Origin: Roseburia sp.
GTDB taxonomy: Bacteria > Bacillota > Clostridia > Lachnospirales > Lachnospiraceae
Assembly (NCBI GenBank): GCA_019421345.1
Contig: JAHZFL010000009.1
Coordinates: 61,930-89,001, forward strand
Direction of reading: 5' to 3'
Length of the DNA: 27,072 nucleotides
Positions 15,478-23,816 of this stretch are shown piece by piece. The first letter of the stretch is position 1; each line of letters opens with the position of its first letter. Under the pieces are notes generated by a model that had not been told where the DNA came from, made no database searches, and worked only from the letters and a program-made list of their open reading frames with translations. A program made the position numbers and the translations under genes.

Positions 15478-15597
15478 ATGAAAATGTTAATCTATATAAA
15501 GGATTTCATCGAAAGACACTTAACGGATATGCCTTTATCTCATATCTCTGTGCTGTTTCCTTTCGATGATGTTAGTATATCCAAGAAATGTGTCTAA
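15478..15597 (+). CDS. Small ORF, 39 aa, directly behind a hairpin
   Basis: The ATG at 15478 is preceded by GAGGAG at an ideal 7-nt spacing and opens a 39-codon frame ending TAA at 15595-15597. The peptide starts MKMLIYIKDFIERHL and ends SISKKCV; no family is recognised. The hairpin at 15431-15459 ends a few bases before the ribosome site, so it could act as an attenuator on this strand. No promoter is clear. It might be a real small protein or the end of a degraded gene. Confidence 0.3.
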   Translation: MKMLIYIKDFIERHLTDMPLSHISVLFPFDDVSISKKCV

Positions 15598-15673
15598 ACT
15601 ATGTCAATTTAAGAAAAGCTTTCTAAAAAAATTTGTGAATTGTTTTAGATTTCTTTAATAAAAATGAAATAGT

Positions 15674-16471
15674 TTATTTACCCGCGGTAAAATCCGAAGC
15701 AATCGTGAGCAAAAGCCTTCCGCGCTCCTCCATTTCCTTTGTATTTAAGCTGTTTTGCAGAAGAATCTCGCCGCGCTCCCGTGACGGATTTAACAGACCG
15801 CATTCCCTTAATCTGCGCTGTGTTTCCCGCGCCGTTCCCGCTCCCCCGTCAAAAATAAGCGTCTGTGCGCCGAGTACCTTTTGAATGGTCTGCTTCACAA
15901 ACGGATAGTGCGTACAGCCAAGCACCACACAATCAATCGTCTCTGTCTGATATTCCGCAAACAGCTCCCGCAAAAAGGCTTCCAGCCTCTCGCCGTGCAG
16001 CTCGCCGCGCTCCACAAACTCGACAAGACCTGGGCAGGGGAGCGGTATGATCCTTGCGCGTTCCCGAAATCGCGCCATTAAGCTCCGAAACTTCTGCTCA
16101 CGCAGCGTCATAGGCGTCGCCATGACAAGTACCCGCGGATATGCCTTCACAAAAACAGCAGGCTTTAACGCGGGCTCAATCCCAATCACCGGCATCTGCG
16201 TATAGGTCTCCCGCAAAATAGTGATCGCCGCACTCGTCGCCGTATTACATGCAACCACCAGTGCCTTAACCCCCTGCGCTGCCAGATGCGCCGCGTCCTC
16301 ACAGGTCAGCACCCGCACCTGTTCAAGCGTTTTTGTTCCATACGGCGCATGCTTGGAATCCCCGTAAAATATATAATTTTCTTGCGGCATCAGCGCTGCC
16401 AGCTCCCGCAAGACACTGATACCGCCGAGTCCCGAATCAAATACGCCGATCGGACGTTGCTTTTTATCCAT
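15674..16471 (-). CDS. murI: Glutamate racemase
   Basis: MurI converts L-glutamate to the D-glutamate used by MurD in peptidoglycan precursor synthesis. The 265-residue product has the substrate loop FDSGLGGISVLREL near the N terminus, the first catalytic cysteine in VVACNTATSA, and the second in VVLGCTHYPFV, so both acid/base cysteines are present. The frame extends to a GTG at 16483. I prefer the ATG at 16471, which gives the usual N terminus (MDKKQRPIGVFDSG) and has AAGAGG 11 nt upstream. It begins 15 nt after the sbcC stop and is probably cotranscribed with sbcD-sbcC. With murB and vanT it is the third cell-wall precursor gene in the window. Confidence 0.96.
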   Translation of the reverse strand: MDKKQRPIGVFDSGLGGISVLRELAALMPQENYIFYGDSKHAPYGTKTLEQVRVLTCEDAAHLAAQGVKALVVACNTATSAAITILRETYTQMPVIGIEPALKPAVFVKAYPRVLVMATPMTLREQKFRSLMARFRERARIIPLPCPGLVEFVERGELHGERLEAFLRELFAEYQTETIDCVVLGCTHYPFVKQTIQKVLGAQTLIFDGGAGTARETQRRLRECGLLNPSRERGEILLQNSLNTKEMEERGRLLLTIASDFTAGK

Positions 16472-16486
16472 CACCCTCTGCACCTC

Positions 16487-19381
16487 TTACGCTTCCCAGA
16501 CCGCCACACTGCCTCTCTCCGTTCTCCTCACAAGAAGTCTCTGATCGATCTGCTCCTTTAATTCTGCCACATGGGAAATGATCCCAATCAGACGCTCGCC
16601 GCCCGCCAACTGATTTAAAACGGCGATCGCCTGTCCTCGTGCCTGCGCATCCAAAGAGCCAAAGCCCTCGTCAATAAACATCATATCAAGATGAACTGCT
16701 CCTGCCTTTCGGATCGCAATATCCGAAAGTCCGAGCGCCATCGCAAGCGACGCCAAAAACGCCTCACCGCCGGAGAGCGTCTTGATATCCCGCTCGCTGT
16801 TTGTCACAAGACTGTACACGACAAGATCCAATCCCTCGTTTGACTTTAATCCCGTATCGGCAGTTTCTTTTAGCTTTAACAGGAACTGTCCGCTGTTCAT
16901 GGTGAGCAGACGTTTGTTTGCCTCGTGGATGATCTCCCCAAAATACTGCCGCTGCACATATGTTTCAAAATCAATTTTTGCCGAGCCCTTTCGTCTGCCG
17001 TCCGCCGTTTCAAACAGGCTCTTTACCACCGCATCCTGCTCCTTTAACGCTTCGCACTCCTTTCGATACCGCTCGCTTTCCTTTAATACCAGTGCATTCG
17101 TCTCACAGGCATGGTGCATTTGCATCCGTTCCTGCTCCAATGCATCCACCTGCTGCTTTAATCCCGCTGCCCGCTGCCGAAGCTCCGTCAGGTCTATCTC
17201 CTCTCTGCCCGCTGTCGCCGCAAGCAGCGCGTTCCTCTGCCCTTCATTTTCCTTGCACTGCTCCAGATACTCCATCGTCTCACGCTGCAGACGCTTTTGC
17301 ACCTCCTCTGGCAGCTTTGCGCCGCGGTACGCCTCCACAGACGCAAACCCTGCTGCCGTCACCGCCTGAGAAAAATTCTTAGAAAGCTGTTGGCACAATA
17401 CTTCCAATCCAACGAGCTTTTCTTTTTCCTGCAAAAACTGTCCGCGCTTTACGTCAAGCTGTGCGCACCGCTCCTTTCTCTGATCTGCAAGGCGCAGATA
17501 TTCTTTCCTGCGCGTCTCATTTTCCACCCGCAGCGCTTCCGCTCTCTCCTTTGCCGCCCTCTCCGTCGGATACGGCAGCTTCGCTCGAAGCTGCTCCACT
17601 TCAAAACGGCTCTGCTCCCACTGCAAACGCCGGCCCTCCAGCCCTTCTCTGTCCACAGTCTCTGTCTCCTCTGTCTGCACCCTCCTGCCGGAAAGCTTTC
17701 TTTTCAGCGCAGCAAGGTAATCCTCTATGGCACGCTCCTCTGTGACTGAACACTCACGCTCCTCCTGCGCAAAGGCTGCGCGTGCGCGCTCCTCACAAAG
17801 CTGTGCCTCCTGCTTTGCCCTCCTTGACGCTTCAAAGCTCCGGTATGCCTCATCGCGCGCCGTTTCCGCCGACTCCCGCTCCTTTTTTGCACGCTTTACA
17901 TCTGCCTCTGCGACTGCCTCCTGCGAAAGCCGCGCAGGATCTGGATGAACGGTCGAGCCGCAGACAGGACAGGGAACTCCAACGCTTAAATTCTGTGCCA
18001 GCACGCCCGCCTGTTCCGCAAGAAACCTGCGGTAGACTTCCTCATACCTCTCCGCCGCCTCCTGTGCCTTTTGCGTCTGCTCCTCCCATCGACACGCCGC
18101 GGCTGCCTCCTCCCGCTCCGTCTCACAACTTCTTTTCATGCTTTCCAACAGCCTTGCAGCAAGCGCGGACAGCCGCTTATGAAATAAAACCTCCGCTGCC
18201 TCATATGCTCTGTGCAGTTCTTCCTCGCGTTTCTTCGCAAGCGCCATTCTGCCGTATTCCGGCAGGATTTCCTCAATGCGGTGAATCTCCTTTTGGGCTG
18301 TCTCCTCCGCCTGCACAGTCTCCTGCTCCTTTTTGATTAGCGCTTCCCCAAGCGCCTCGCAGCAGCTCTGCTCTGCCGCGATCCATGCCGCAAGCGCCTC
18401 GCAGCCTTCCTTAGCCTCCTGCCGCTCCCTTTCCCGTTCCAGATATTTCTGTTCTTCCTTTTCCACACGCCCGGCTGTCTCTGCCAGAGAAATACGCCTG
18501 CTTTTCTGCTGAACCTCTTTCTCTGCCAACAAAAGCTTCTGTTCCTTCTCACAACAGTCTCTAAGAGCCGCAAACAGGCGGTTGCTCTCCTCCGCCTGTG
18601 CCAGCCGTCCGCCAAGCTCCTCCTGCACGGTGCGCTTCTCCTTAAGCTGCGCCGTAAGCTCCTCCTCCCAGATCGTCATCTGCGCGAGCGCCTCATCCAG
18701 CGGCAGTTCTTCCAACTCCCTGCGCGGCAGGATCGCACGCCCTCTCTCCTGTGCAGCGGCACGCGCATTCTCCTCCAACGCCTCATCCAGCCTTGCCGAT
18801 TCTCTCTTTAACGCCTCCTGTATCCTGCGATATTTCTCTGTGCGGAACAGCTTGGAAAAAATCTGCTTGCGCTCCTCCGACCTTGTATAAAGCAGCTTTC
18901 TGAAATCGCCCTGCGCGATCATCACGATCTGTGTAAACTGCTCCGCTGTCAATCCGACAATCTCCGCGATCTTTGCATCAGTGCCGCTTTTCTTCTCAGG
19001 AAAAACACTTCCGTCCGGCATCGTAAGCTCCACTCCTGCCGGCACGCGCTGCTCCTTTACCTTTCCATTTTTTAAAGTACGCGTCAGCTTATATTCCGGA
19101 TTACGCCGCACGCTGTAACGCTCCTTCGCATAAATAAACGAAAATTCCACATACGTCTCCTGCGAAGACCTGGCATACTGCGAACGCATCATCGACCCGC
19201 TTCGCTCCCCGCCGCTTGTCTTATTATAAAGCGCATACATCATCGCATCAAAAATCGTCGTCTTTCCTGCGCCGGTATCGCCGCTGATCAAAAATAAGCC
19301 GTCCCGCTGCTTTGTAAAATCTATTTCGGTACAGTCTGCGTAAGAACCAAATGCAGACAGCACAAGACGCTCCGGTCTCAT
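16487..19381 (-). CDS. sbcC: Exonuclease subunit SbcC (Rad50-like SMC ATPase)
   Basis: SbcC is the ATPase arm of the SbcCD nuclease that opens hairpins and protein-blocked DNA ends. The 964-residue protein shows Walker A GDTGAGKT (34-41), a Q-loop region with MIAQGDFRKLL, long Glu/Lys/Arg-rich coiled coils (about 180-460 and 480-790), a zinc hook CPVC (471-474) at the turn, the ABC signature LSGGEAF (869-875) and Walker B LDMMFIDEGFGSLD (898-911). All required elements are present and length is only slightly short for the family. Its ATG overlaps the sbcD TGA by 4 nt (ATGA), typical of sbcDC pairs. The coiled-coil DNA is GC-rich, which creates many long antisense frames. Confidence 0.97.
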   Translation of the reverse strand: MRPERLVLSAFGSYADCTEIDFTKQRDGLFLISGDTGAGKTTIFDAMMYALYNKTSGGERSGSMMRSQYARSSQETYVEFSFIYAKERYSVRRNPEYKLTRTLKNGKVKEQRVPAGVELTMPDGSVFPEKKSGTDAKIAEIVGLTAEQFTQIVMIAQGDFRKLLYTRSEERKQIFSKLFRTEKYRRIQEALKRESARLDEALEENARAAAQERGRAILPRRELEELPLDEALAQMTIWEEELTAQLKEKRTVQEELGGRLAQAEESNRLFAALRDCCEKEQKLLLAEKEVQQKSRRISLAETAGRVEKEEQKYLERERERQEAKEGCEALAAWIAAEQSCCEALGEALIKKEQETVQAEETAQKEIHRIEEILPEYGRMALAKKREEELHRAYEAAEVLFHKRLSALAARLLESMKRSCETEREEAAAACRWEEQTQKAQEAAERYEEVYRRFLAEQAGVLAQNLSVGVPCPVCGSTVHPDPARLSQEAVAEADVKRAKKERESAETARDEAYRSFEASRRAKQEAQLCEERARAAFAQEERECSVTEERAIEDYLAALKRKLSGRRVQTEETETVDREGLEGRRLQWEQSRFEVEQLRAKLPYPTERAAKERAEALRVENETRRKEYLRLADQRKERCAQLDVKRGQFLQEKEKLVGLEVLCQQLSKNFSQAVTAAGFASVEAYRGAKLPEEVQKRLQRETMEYLEQCKENEGQRNALLAATAGREEIDLTELRQRAAGLKQQVDALEQERMQMHHACETNALVLKESERYRKECEALKEQDAVVKSLFETADGRRKGSAKIDFETYVQRQYFGEIIHEANKRLLTMNSGQFLLKLKETADTGLKSNEGLDLVVYSLVTNSERDIKTLSGGEAFLASLAMALGLSDIAIRKAGAVHLDMMFIDEGFGSLDAQARGQAIAVLNQLAGGERLIGIISHVAELKEQIDQRLLVRRTERGSVAVWEA

Positions 19382-20535
19382 TCCTCATCCACCTCCTGCT
19401 CCGTTTCCCAGATACGTTTTAAAAGCATGTCCTCCTGCTCCGTGAGCTCCCGCCCGTTTATTTCCGTAAAAAAACGGCAGAACGCCTCATATGGATCAAG
19501 GCTTTCCGTCTCCTTGGTAAACGACAGGATATTTCTTGTACGCGCGTTATCAATCCGAATCTCTAAAATATGATCAAAGCATTCCTCCAGCCGCTCCTTA
19601 GGCTGATATGCCTCCACCTCATCCGTCAGCGTGATGCTCACATAATCATCCCTGCTGCACGCATCTGCCCCCGCCAGAATATCCGCAAGCGTCCCGACAA
19701 GCTTTCTCACCTGTCTTAGCGAAATCAATGGGAGCGTACGCAAAACAGGCGCTTCTCCTTTTTCCAAAAGCTCCACCACGGTTACGCTCTTTTCCTCTCC
19801 CGCTTCGCTGACAGAATAAGCTAACGGCGTGCCGCAGTAACGGAAACGCTCACTTCCGATTTTCTGCGGTCTGTGGATATGACCAAGCGCTGCATAGTCA
19901 AACGGCTGCAGAACCGAAACGTCCACATTCTCAATCCCGCCGACCAGACGCACCTCCGAATCGCAGACAGACGGTCCGCTCGCTCCCGCCGTATAAAACT
20001 GGTGACTGATCACGACATTGCGCCGCTCCTGACAAATCGTCTCCCGCTCCAGCAATCGACGCACCGCCAGATCATAGGTGAGCGCCTCGTCTGGAAAAAT
20101 CCCTCGCACATACGACGGCTTTACAAACGGCAGCAAATAAAAATCAATCTCCCCATACGCATCCGTGCGCGTGACCCGCTTGATAAACTCGTCCTCGCGC
20201 ACGGGCGGCATTCCGGCAATATGCACATGATGACGCGCCAAAATACTGCTCGCAAAATCAAGACGTCTTGCACTGTCATGATTTCCCGCGATCAGAAAAA
20301 TATCCGGCTGCGGCTTAAGCTCACTCAGAGCCGTTAGAAAATGATCCAACAGGGAAACCGCCTCTGCGGACGGCACCGCACTGTCGTAGATGTCTCCTGC
20401 CACTATCACGGCATCCGGCTGTTCCTCTTTTGCCAATGCCACAATCTGATCTAAAATATCGCGCTGCTCCTCCGTCATCGAATAACGGTGCAACTGCTTT
20501 CCAATATGAAGATCGGATAAATGAAAAAATTTCAT
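19378..20535 (-). CDS. sbcD: Exonuclease subunit SbcD (Mre11-like nuclease)
   Basis: SbcD is the Mn-dependent phosphoesterase of SbcCD. The 385-residue protein has the full calcineurin-like set: LSDLHIGK (7-14), VAGDIYDS, AGNHDS, the histidine in VISHQFY and ALGHIHRP. AAGGAG lies 7 nt before the ATG at 20535. It is the first gene of the sbcD-sbcC-murI unit and is divergent from the YvyF-like gene. I found only a poor promoter match (TAGAAT about 30 nt upstream), so none is annotated. Nothing is truncated. Confidence 0.97.
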   Translation of the reverse strand: MKFFHLSDLHIGKQLHRYSMTEEQRDILDQIVALAKEEQPDAVIVAGDIYDSAVPSAEAVSLLDHFLTALSELKPQPDIFLIAGNHDSARRLDFASSILARHHVHIAGMPPVREDEFIKRVTRTDAYGEIDFYLLPFVKPSYVRGIFPDEALTYDLAVRRLLERETICQERRNVVISHQFYTAGASGPSVCDSEVRLVGGIENVDVSVLQPFDYAALGHIHRPQKIGSERFRYCGTPLAYSVSEAGEEKSVTVVELLEKGEAPVLRTLPLISLRQVRKLVGTLADILAGADACSRDDYVSITLTDEVEAYQPKERLEECFDHILEIRIDNARTRNILSFTKETESLDPYEAFCRFFTEINGRELTEQEDMLLKRIWETEQEVDEE

Positions 20536-20623
20536 CTGCCTGCTCCTTCTGACTCTCTTATTCTATCATTTCTAAAATTTTACTACAGAATCGAAAACTT
20601 TTCATCCTCAAATCCCATATCCA

Positions 20624-20632
20624 TGTTATAAT
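20624..20632 (+). promoter_or_regulatory. Extended -10 promoter of the YvyF-like gene
   Basis: TG-T-TATAAT (20624-20632) is a full extended -10; no good -35 is visible. It lies about 30 nt before the GTG start at 20664, with GGGAGG in between. Confidence 0.45.
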
Positions 20633-20663
20633 AGAGGTAAGTAATGATGGGAGGTGTCTTGTA

Positions 20664-21050
20664 GTGAAACAGCAAGGCTTATTTGAAAACTATAAATATT
20701 GTGAATTTTGTAAAAAACCCCTGCCGTTAGATCATGAAGCTTCCCTCTGCCCTGCCTGTCAAGAGACGCAGTTCTTTCGGGAAGTCAAAGAATATATTCG
20801 TTCCAATAACGTGACGGAGCATGATGTAGCGGTACATTTTCATCTGCCCCTGCATCAGGTAAAGCAATGGATCCGCGAGGGCCGCATCGAGTACAGCGAT
20901 TCCCAACTGAATACGACGTCTGCTATGCGCTGCGCAAATTGCGGCACGCCGATCAGCTTCGGACAGCTTTGCTCTAAATGCCTAAAGCAGCAGCACATGT
21001 CCGGTCATTCCGCCCAGCTAACCGACAGCAGCCGCATGCGCTTTTTTTAA
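20664..21050 (+). CDS. YvyF-like zinc-ribbon/helix-turn-helix protein
   Basis: A 128-residue protein with two Cys4 sites flanking a DNA-binding-like core: C13-x2-C16 with C29-x2-C32, a helix-turn-helix region near 51-75 (TEHDVAVHFHLPLHQVKQWI), and C90-x2-C93 with C103-x2-C106. This matches the family of Bacillus YvyF/TIGR03826, named after flagellar operons, but no flagellar gene is in view. The start is a GTG at 20664 with GGGAGG 9 nt upstream. The gene is single, divergent from sbcD and convergent with the DUF6106-like gene. A regulatory role is plausible from the domains; targets are unknown. Confidence 0.85.
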   Translation: MKQQGLFENYKYCEFCKKPLPLDHEASLCPACQETQFFREVKEYIRSNNVTEHDVAVHFHLPLHQVKQWIREGRIEYSDSQLNTTSAMRCANCGTPISFGQLCSKCLKQQHMSGHSAQLTDSSRMRFF

Positions 21051-21075
21051 TGAGCGGCACGCCGATCGCCTTGCG

Positions 21076-21570
21076 CTATTTAGTCACAAGGCGCGGGTAT
21101 TTAACCCGGATGGCGTCCAGCATGTCCTCGTCCGGCTCGATCTCATAACGCATGATTCCTTTTTCCGCCTTAAAGATCAGCTCATATACGTTTGCATTCC
21201 CATTGCCGGACGTCAGATTCTTATAACCCACACTGCTGTCATTCTCATACTTATATACGCTCCGGTCGCCCTTGGGTGCAAGCGTGATCACATCCTCCAT
21301 CTGCACCTCGCCGAGATTCTTGCGCTTGCTCTTTGCACGAATCTTTGCGAAACGAAATTCCCCATCGTAATATGTATACTCATATTCAATGTCCGAATGA
21401 AATGACAAAAAGTACCACAGCGTTCCGCCGATTGCCGCAGGTACGATAAAAAATACAGGTACCACCATTGCAAGAATAATAAAAACACAGGTCACCGCAA
21501 ACAATGCCACATCAAAAATCTTCTTTCCTACCGTCCGCCGCTTTGGAACGATCACTAATTTCTCATTCAT
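21076..21570 (-). CDS. DUF6106-like membrane protein
   Basis: A 164-residue protein with a short basic N terminus, two adjacent membrane helices at about 22-62 (FDVALFAVTCVFIILAMVV, then FFIVPAAIGGTLWYFLSF), and a soluble C-terminal domain of alternating strands containing DIEYEYTYYDGEFRFAKI. It resembles the DUF6106 family of Clostridia (from memory), function unknown; the soluble part is PH-like in character. The frame opens at 21621, but the ATG at 21570 has GAGG 6 nt upstream and removes a Cys-rich N terminus that does not look native. It lies 110 nt after vanT on the same strand and could be read through from it, though it is not a known part of van clusters. Confidence 0.75.
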   Translation of the reverse strand: MNEKLVIVPKRRTVGKKIFDVALFAVTCVFIILAMVVPVFFIVPAAIGGTLWYFLSFHSDIEYEYTYYDGEFRFAKIRAKSKRKNLGEVQMEDVITLAPKGDRSVYKYENDSSVGYKNLTSGNGNANVYELIFKAEKGIMRYEIEPDEDMLDAIRVKYPRLVTK

Positions 21571-21680
21571 AAAAAACCTCATTTCCGTGTAAGCACAACC
21601 GCCACACTGCTTTTTTTGCATCTGCCGCTATCATTTTATTTTAGCACGATTGCAGGACTTAGAAAAGTCTTTTCTTTTGT

Positions 21681-23816
21681 TTATGGCGAGACGATAACAT
21701 GTGTCAAGCGGCTTCCCATCCGGCTGAGCAGCTCATTTGTGATCGTTTTGCACGCTCCGGCAAGCCGCGGCGCAAAAATTTTCTCTCCGCCTGCCTCACC
21801 GATCAAGACTGCCTCGCTCCCGACACGCACATTCGGAATATCCGTGACGTCCACGGTGAGCTGGTCCATGCAGACTCTCCCCACAACAGGCGCGTAGCAG
21901 CCGTTTATGAGCACGCCGCCCTTCCCGCACGAGAGCTCTCTCGGATAGCCGTCCGCATAGCCGACCGGCAATACGGCAAGCTGTGTCCTCCGTTCCGCGA
22001 CAAAGGCTCTGCCGTACCCGACGCTCTCTCCCGACTTCACGCTGCGCAGCAGAACGACTCTGGACTTTAGAGAAAGCACCGGTCTTAAATCCGGCGTTTG
22101 TATCGTCCGTTCCTCTACATGACTCAAGACCCCGTACAAAGCAATGCCTGCCCGTACATAATCACATTTTAACTCCGGGTAATTGAGCAGCCCATAGCTG
22201 CTCTGGATGTGCACCGCAGGGATCGTGATCCCCTCTTTTTTCAGTGCGTCCAGCACCCGATAAAAACGTTCGACCTGCCCTCGCGTATAGGCGACGTCCT
22301 CCTCCTGCAGACTGTCCGACACGCACAAGTGCGTATAGATCCCGCATAGCTTTAGATATTTTAATTTACATACCTTCGCAAGCACCTCCGTCTCACCCTC
22401 TGCAAAACCAAGCCGGTGCATCCCCGTATCAACCTTAATGTGCACCTTTACTGTGCGGCGCTGTGCATTCAGGCGCAGCGCGTGTCCCAGATCAACGACC
22501 GTCTGTGTCAGATCATATTTTACAAGCTCGCGCACCCGCCCATCCGGCGTGTAGCCAAGAACCAGTATTTCTCCCAGGATGCCGCAGAGCCGCAGCCTGA
22601 TTCCCTCGTCGATCGTTGCCACCGCAAACGCGCGCACGCCCATCCGGTTCAGATGCGCCGCCGTCTCATACATACCGTGCCCGTAAGCCTCCGCCTTTAC
22701 CACCGCCATAAGCTCACAGCCCGGCTGCATAAGCCCCCGCAGCTCCCTGATATTGTGTGCCAGATTGTTCACATTGATTTCCAGATACGCACGGTCTCTG
22801 TCTCTGTCGCAGACCTCCCGTTTCGTTTGATAGTTTCTCCTAAGAAGCGCAGCTCCCACGGCAAATACAGCCGATATGGCACCAACCGTCAGAAAATGAA
22901 CGACAGAATTTTCAACCAAAAGCTCCCACAACCCAAGCAGCCTTGCCGCCGGGCGCAGCATGACAATGACGAGCGGATGGATAAGATAGATCACGAGGGA
23001 GACGTCGCGCAGAAACGCCAGCCTTTTGCCCCTGATATGCAGCAGCCCCCCAAATAAAAAGTACATGCAAAACGGAAGGAACAGATACATACTGTCATGA
23101 CGCTGCAACGAGAAACGGCGCAGCAGCAGTGCCTCCGCAAGCATCAGCGAAAAGCTGACGCAAAATCCCTGCACGCACACCGACAGCCTCTTTCTCTCCG
23201 TTTGCGCCAATATCCCGCCCAGCACGAAAAAGAGCGGCGCAAAGAAAATCCCATTTCTCGTGTGATCGGACACCAAAAAAAGCTGTGTGTAAAAACAGCG
23301 CACGCCAGACAACTGCTCTGCAAGTCCATAGTAGCTGTCCCCAAACAGACCGATGAGATAGAGCACCGCCGCTGCCGCCAGCGCGCGCCGCTCCCCAAAC
23401 CTTCTCACCAGCCCCCACGCGAGCAGAGCGCCAAGCATAGCGGCTGGAAGATACCACAGATGATAGAGCGTTCCGTCAAATACAAGATCCCTCAACAGAG
23501 TCGGCAGGAAATGCTCCGTCTGAAAATATCCCTGATACACATTGACCGGGAGATAGAGCAGAATCGCCGCACCATAGATGACCGACGTCTTTTTTTCAAA
23601 ATCCCAGAGCCTTTTCATATGGCAGACGTCTCTGGAGATCAGGAAGAATCCCGACGTCATAAAAAAGAAGGGGACCCCCACACGGGCGAGCACCCGCGTC
23701 AATATAAAATCTCCCGTTTCGCTGACATCCGCCAGCGGCGATGTATGGATTGCAACCATCAGAAACGCTGCCGCCAACCGAAACAGATCAATTCCCGTAT
23801 ACTCTTTTGTCCTCAT
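21681..23816 (-). CDS. vanT: Membrane-bound serine/alanine racemase, VanT type
   Basis: VanT makes D-serine for D-Ala-D-Ser synthesis. The 711-residue protein is a fusion. Residues 1-325 form an acyltransferase-3-like membrane domain (IDLFRLAAAFLMVAIHTSP with the conserved His24, and about ten helices), thought to help L-Ser uptake. Residues about 340-711 form a fold-type III PLP racemase with Lys374 in AVVKAEAYGHG, KVDTGMHRLGF, and catalytic Tyr601 in GYGRAF. Position 694 is Asn (ITNE) where alanine racemases have Tyr (INYE); I recall this Tyr-to-Asn change as a hallmark of VanT serine racemases. Length fits VanT of the vanG type (about 712). Its ATG lies 29 nt inside vanXY, implying coupling. 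An alanine-racemase role cannot be excluded. Confidence 0.9.
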   Translation of the reverse strand: MRTKEYTGIDLFRLAAAFLMVAIHTSPLADVSETGDFILTRVLARVGVPFFFMTSGFFLISRDVCHMKRLWDFEKKTSVIYGAAILLYLPVNVYQGYFQTEHFLPTLLRDLVFDGTLYHLWYLPAAMLGALLAWGLVRRFGERRALAAAAVLYLIGLFGDSYYGLAEQLSGVRCFYTQLFLVSDHTRNGIFFAPLFFVLGGILAQTERKRLSVCVQGFCVSFSLMLAEALLLRRFSLQRHDSMYLFLPFCMYFLFGGLLHIRGKRLAFLRDVSLVIYLIHPLVIVMLRPAARLLGLWELLVENSVVHFLTVGAISAVFAVGAALLRRNYQTKREVCDRDRDRAYLEINVNNLAHNIRELRGLMQPGCELMAVVKAEAYGHGMYETAAHLNRMGVRAFAVATIDEGIRLRLCGILGEILVLGYTPDGRVRELVKYDLTQTVVDLGHALRLNAQRRTVKVHIKVDTGMHRLGFAEGETEVLAKVCKLKYLKLCGIYTHLCVSDSLQEEDVAYTRGQVERFYRVLDALKKEGITIPAVHIQSSYGLLNYPELKCDYVRAGIALYGVLSHVEERTIQTPDLRPVLSLKSRVVLLRSVKSGESVGYGRAFVAERRTQLAVLPVGYADGYPRELSCGKGGVLINGCYAPVVGRVCMDQLTVDVTDIPNVRVGSEAVLIGEAGGEKIFAPRLAGACKTITNELLSRMGSRLTHVIVSP

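Larger units (their letters stand above)
14792..15673. other. Long non-coding stretch with inverted repeats and micro-ORFs
   Basis: About 880 bp without a convincing gene. It is more AT-rich than its surroundings and has several inverted repeats: 14837-14849, 14892-14929, 14993-15015, 15431-15459, and CATCGAAAG/CTTTCGATG arms near 15507 and 15562. It also has three micro-ORFs with possible ribosome sites (15153, 15284 and 15478). I see no complete transposase or recombinase. It may be the eroded site of a former insertion or hold small RNAs. Confidence 0.6.
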
